Assembly (NCBI RefSeq): GCF_005222695.1
Contig: NZ_STGG01000048.1
Span: 231,042-295,041 of the forward strand
Length of the DNA stretch: 64,000 bases
DNA from: Massilia sp. HP4
GTDB taxonomy: Bacteria > Pseudomonadota > Gammaproteobacteria > Burkholderiales > Burkholderiaceae_D
Direction: 5' to 3'
Below the pieces are notes generated by a model. The model saw nothing but the letters and a program-made list of their open reading frames with translations. It had not been told where the DNA came from and ran no database searches. Of this stretch, positions 62,082 to 64,000 are shown piece by piece. Position 1 is the first letter of the stretch. Each line of letters starts with the position of its first letter. Both the position numbers and the translations under genes were made by a program.

Positions 62082-62621
62082 TTATTGCGCCGGCGGCGCA
62101 GCCGGCGCGGCCCCGCCGGTGGCGGTGGTGGGGCAGGGAAGCGGCACCGGATCGAGGCGCACCGCGAAGCCGAAGGCGACGCCGGCCTGGTCGGCATAGC
62201 CGGCGATCTGCCCCCTGTCGTTGATGCCGCGCACGTCGCGAATCGAACAGCCGCCGGCCGGGTCGATCAGGAATTCGAGGCTTTCCATCTTCTTGCCGCG
62301 CCGGATGAAGGCGCCGAGGTGGTTGCTGGTGCCGACCACCTGGCCGCGCTGGTTGATCGCCAGTGGCCAGGTGAAGGGATTGGCGAACGGCAGCGTGCCG
62401 ATATCGCGGAAGCTGCCGTCGGGCGCGCGCAAGAAGCCGCGCTGCGGCGCGCCGGTGTACTGGTAGGTGGCCACGGTGGCGCCGGCACTGTTGATGGCAT
62501 TGCCATCGCTGTAAATGGGCGCGACCCGCGTCCCCCGGTACTCGATGCGGGGCTTCGCGGCCTGCGCCAGGCCGACCGCCGAAGCGAGCAGGAGCAGAGC
62601 CGTGCAATTTCTCACTCGCAT
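62082..62621 (-). CDS. Short HAF-repeat exported protein, copy E
   Basis: A 179-residue relative with its own signal peptide (ALLLLASAVGLAQA). Only three IN-x-x-G cores remain (AINSAGATVATY, AINQRGQVVGTS, GINDRGQIAGYA). It matches the first repeat, the FLRAP-DG part of repeat 3, and the last two repeats (NHLGAFIRRGKKMESLEFLI) of the full copies. It therefore looks like an in-frame internal-deletion derivative. It is first in the array in the direction of transcription. AGGGAG precedes ATG 62621. It has diverged enough, in signal peptide and start, that an independent origin is also possible. Confidence 0.75.
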   Translation of the reverse strand: MRVRNCTALLLLASAVGLAQAAKPRIEYRGTRVAPIYSDGNAINSAGATVATYQYTGAPQRGFLRAPDGSFRDIGTLPFANPFTWPLAINQRGQVVGTSNHLGAFIRRGKKMESLEFLIDPAGGCSIRDVRGINDRGQIAGYADQAGVAFGFAVRLDPVPLPCPTTATGGAAPAAPPAQ

Positions 62622-62830
62622 AACAATCTCCCTAAGAAACAAGGGCTTGCAATGAAGTTCCAGGCCCGTCATCCAAAGTACGCCGTCGCTGCGCATCGGG
62701 TTTGGCGCCGCACAAGCCGAACAGGCGAGCGGCGGCGGCGCATGCCGAATCGATCAGCATGCGCAGCGAATGGGTTGGCAGGAAGAATGGAAGCGCTAGC
62801 TGGGTTCGGCAGCGCGCTTGCGCTGGGTGA

Positions 62831-63931
62831 TGTCGGCGGCCGCGCCGAACCGACGTCGGCCGCTCGCTGCTCGACCTGACCCACAAGCTCGACTACAACC
62901 AGCTGGCCGAGGACGTCGGCGCCACCTTCGACACCTTGCGCCTGGTCGAACGCGAGGTGCGCAGCACCGACGGCCGCTGCTACATCGTGCGCCTGCTGCC
63001 CTACCGCACCAACGAGGACCGCATCGAAGGCGCGGTGATGACCTTCTTCGACATCACGGCGCGCCGACATGCCGAGGAACAGGCGCGCGCCAGCGAAGCG
63101 CATATGCGCATGGTGGCCGAGAGCGCCAAGGACTACGCCATCATCACGATGGACGATGCCGGCCGCGTCACCAGCTGGAACCGGGGCGCCGAGACCCTGT
63201 TCGGCTATACCGCCGAAGAGATCTTCGGCCAGGGCCTCGACCGCCTGTTCGTGCCCGAGGACATCGCGGCCGGCGTGCCGGAAGACGAACTGCGTCGCGC
63301 ACGCGAGGACGGCCGCGCCGAGGACGAGCGCTGGCACCTGCGCAAGGACGGCAGCCGCTTCTTCTGCAGCGGCGTCACCACGCCGCTGCGCAACGGCGAA
63401 TTCTATGGCTATGCAAAAATCGCGCGCGACGAGACGGCGCGCGAGCGCCAGGGCAAGGAACGCGAGCAGGCCCTGACCCACGAGCAGGCCGTGCGCTCCG
63501 ACGCCGAGAGTGCGGTGGCGCTGAAGGACGAGTTCCTGGCCGTGATGTCGCACGGGCTGCGTCATCCGCTGAACATGATCCACATTAACGTCGAGCTGCT
63601 CTCGCGCATGTCCGAGCTGCGCCAGTCGCCGCAATTCATGCGCGCGGCCTCGATCATCCGCAGCTCGGTGATGAGCCAGGCCAAGATCATCGACGACCTG
63701 ATGGACATGTCGCGCGTGCGTACCGGCAAGCTGTCGCTGACGACGGCGCCGGTGGTGCTCGACACGCTGCCGAAGTGCGCAAGCCTGCCGGCGATCGCCA
63801 TCACCGGCATGCGGCGCGACGCCGATATCGCGCGCGCGCGCGCGGCCGGCTTCTCGGCGCATCTCGGTAAACCGATGTCGGTCGAGCGCCTGAATGCGGT
63901 GGTGCGCGACCTGCTGCCGCGCAAGGATTGA
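62831..63931 (+). pseudogene. Remnant of a CheB/CheR-PAS-type hybrid histidine kinase
   Basis: The open frame begins without a start codon right after a TGA at 62828. It enters directly into the PAS-linked region of a CheB/CheR fusion protein (TDVGRSLLDLTHKLDYNQLA, then STDGRCYIVRLLPYRT). A further PAS domain follows (MVAESAKDYAIITMDDAGRV). The HisKA helix contains EFLAVMSHGLRHPLNMIHIN, with the phospho-acceptor His. The sequence then jumps, after TGKLSLTTAPVVL, to the end of a receiver domain (LPAIAITGMRRDADIARARA and HLGKPMSVERLNAVVRDLL). The ATPase domain and most of the receiver are missing. A TTG at 62936 could still start a 331-residue product, but catalysis would be impossible. Confidence 0.75.
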
Positions 63932-63955
63932 ATCGAGCCTGCCTGGTTACCGTAG

Positions 63956-63978
63956 CGTGGACGGCTCTGCCGTCCACG
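63956..63978. repeat. REP-type hairpin at right edge
   Basis: CGTGGACGGC-TCT-GCCGTCCACG is a perfect 10-bp palindrome with a 3-base loop, preceded by CGTAG. The same layout (GTAG-G-GT-x-GGCGGC) occurs in the arms at 41814-41926, so both probably belong to one REP family. It lies 25 bases after the kinase remnant. Confidence 0.7.
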
Positions 63979-64000
63979 GGGCCAACCCCGGCGTGGCCTG

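Noticed and set aside
57267..62621. CRISPR-like array
   Set aside because: The repetitive feel comes from protein-coding HAF repeats, with no short identical direct repeats and regular spacers; no array was seen elsewhere.

Overview
The window is a GC-rich, densely coded bacterial chromosome segment whose gene content fits a betaproteobacterium of the order Burkholderiales, most likely family Oxalobacteraceae (Massilia/Telluria-like). This is inferred from the rpsU-yqeY-dnaG-rpoD block, the ogt-xerD/ybaK/plsY neighbourhood, a PEP-CTERM protein, clustered HAF-repeat genes and palindromic REP-type repeats. It cannot be settled without a database comparison.

Layout. 1-5 kb: 5' part of miaB, a small HTH regulator behind a long palindrome-rich intergenic region, an HDOD signalling pair, a beta-class GST, a DUF1697 protein and a tiny PEP-CTERM protein. 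5.6-7.6 kb: a divergent FtsH-type membrane AAA+ metalloprotease. 7.7-14.2 kb: a compact type VI secretion effector operon on the minus strand (vgrG, DUF4123 adaptor, DUF3304 putative immunity protein, DUF2235/Tle1-like lipase) in which the lipase is split by a single-base frameshift at an A7 run. 14.2-23.5 kb: cupin, pirin, LysR regulator with a divergent SDR, a Kef/YbaL-type antiporter, a thiolase-like enzyme, DUF445, DUF2007 and small proteins. 23.6-27.8 kb: two identical tRNA-Met genes, then miaA, mutL and a cyclophilin on the minus strand. 28-33.4 kb: alpha-carbonic anhydrase, a mutarotase, amiC, tsaE, queG. 33.6-37.3 kb: a DctSR-like two-component system and a TRAP solute-binding protein, without TRAP permease genes. 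37.4-37.7 kb: a candidate structured small RNA ending in a strong terminator. 37.7-47 kb: ogt, xerD, a PAS-GGDEF-EAL protein, two EEP phosphatase/nuclease proteins, ybaK, plsY, a DsbA/FrnE protein, tsaD. 47-55.7 kb: aroG, ybiB, a YhiN-type flavoprotein, rpsU, yqeY, dnaG and rpoD. 55.8-57.3 kb: tRNA with a CAT anticodon and two accessory genes. 57.3-62.6 kb: five tandem HAF-repeat exported protein genes. 62.8-64 kb: a decayed CheB/CheR-type hybrid kinase remnant and a REP hairpin.

Several genes belong to shared pathways. miaA makes the i6A37 that miaB methylthiolates; tsaE and tsaD both serve t6A37; queG finishes queuosine. The window is therefore notably rich in anticodon-loop modification genes. 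dnaG, rpsU and rpoD form the conserved macromolecular-synthesis cluster. The accessory parts are the T6SS effector operon, the HAF-repeat array with the neighbouring kinase remnant, and REP hairpins at intergenic positions. No complete phage, IS element or CRISPR array was seen. No clearly undescribed multi-gene system was found; the strongest candidates for new biology are the slippage-prone Tle1 gene, the HAF array with its deletion derivative, the divergent FtsH and the candidate small RNA.
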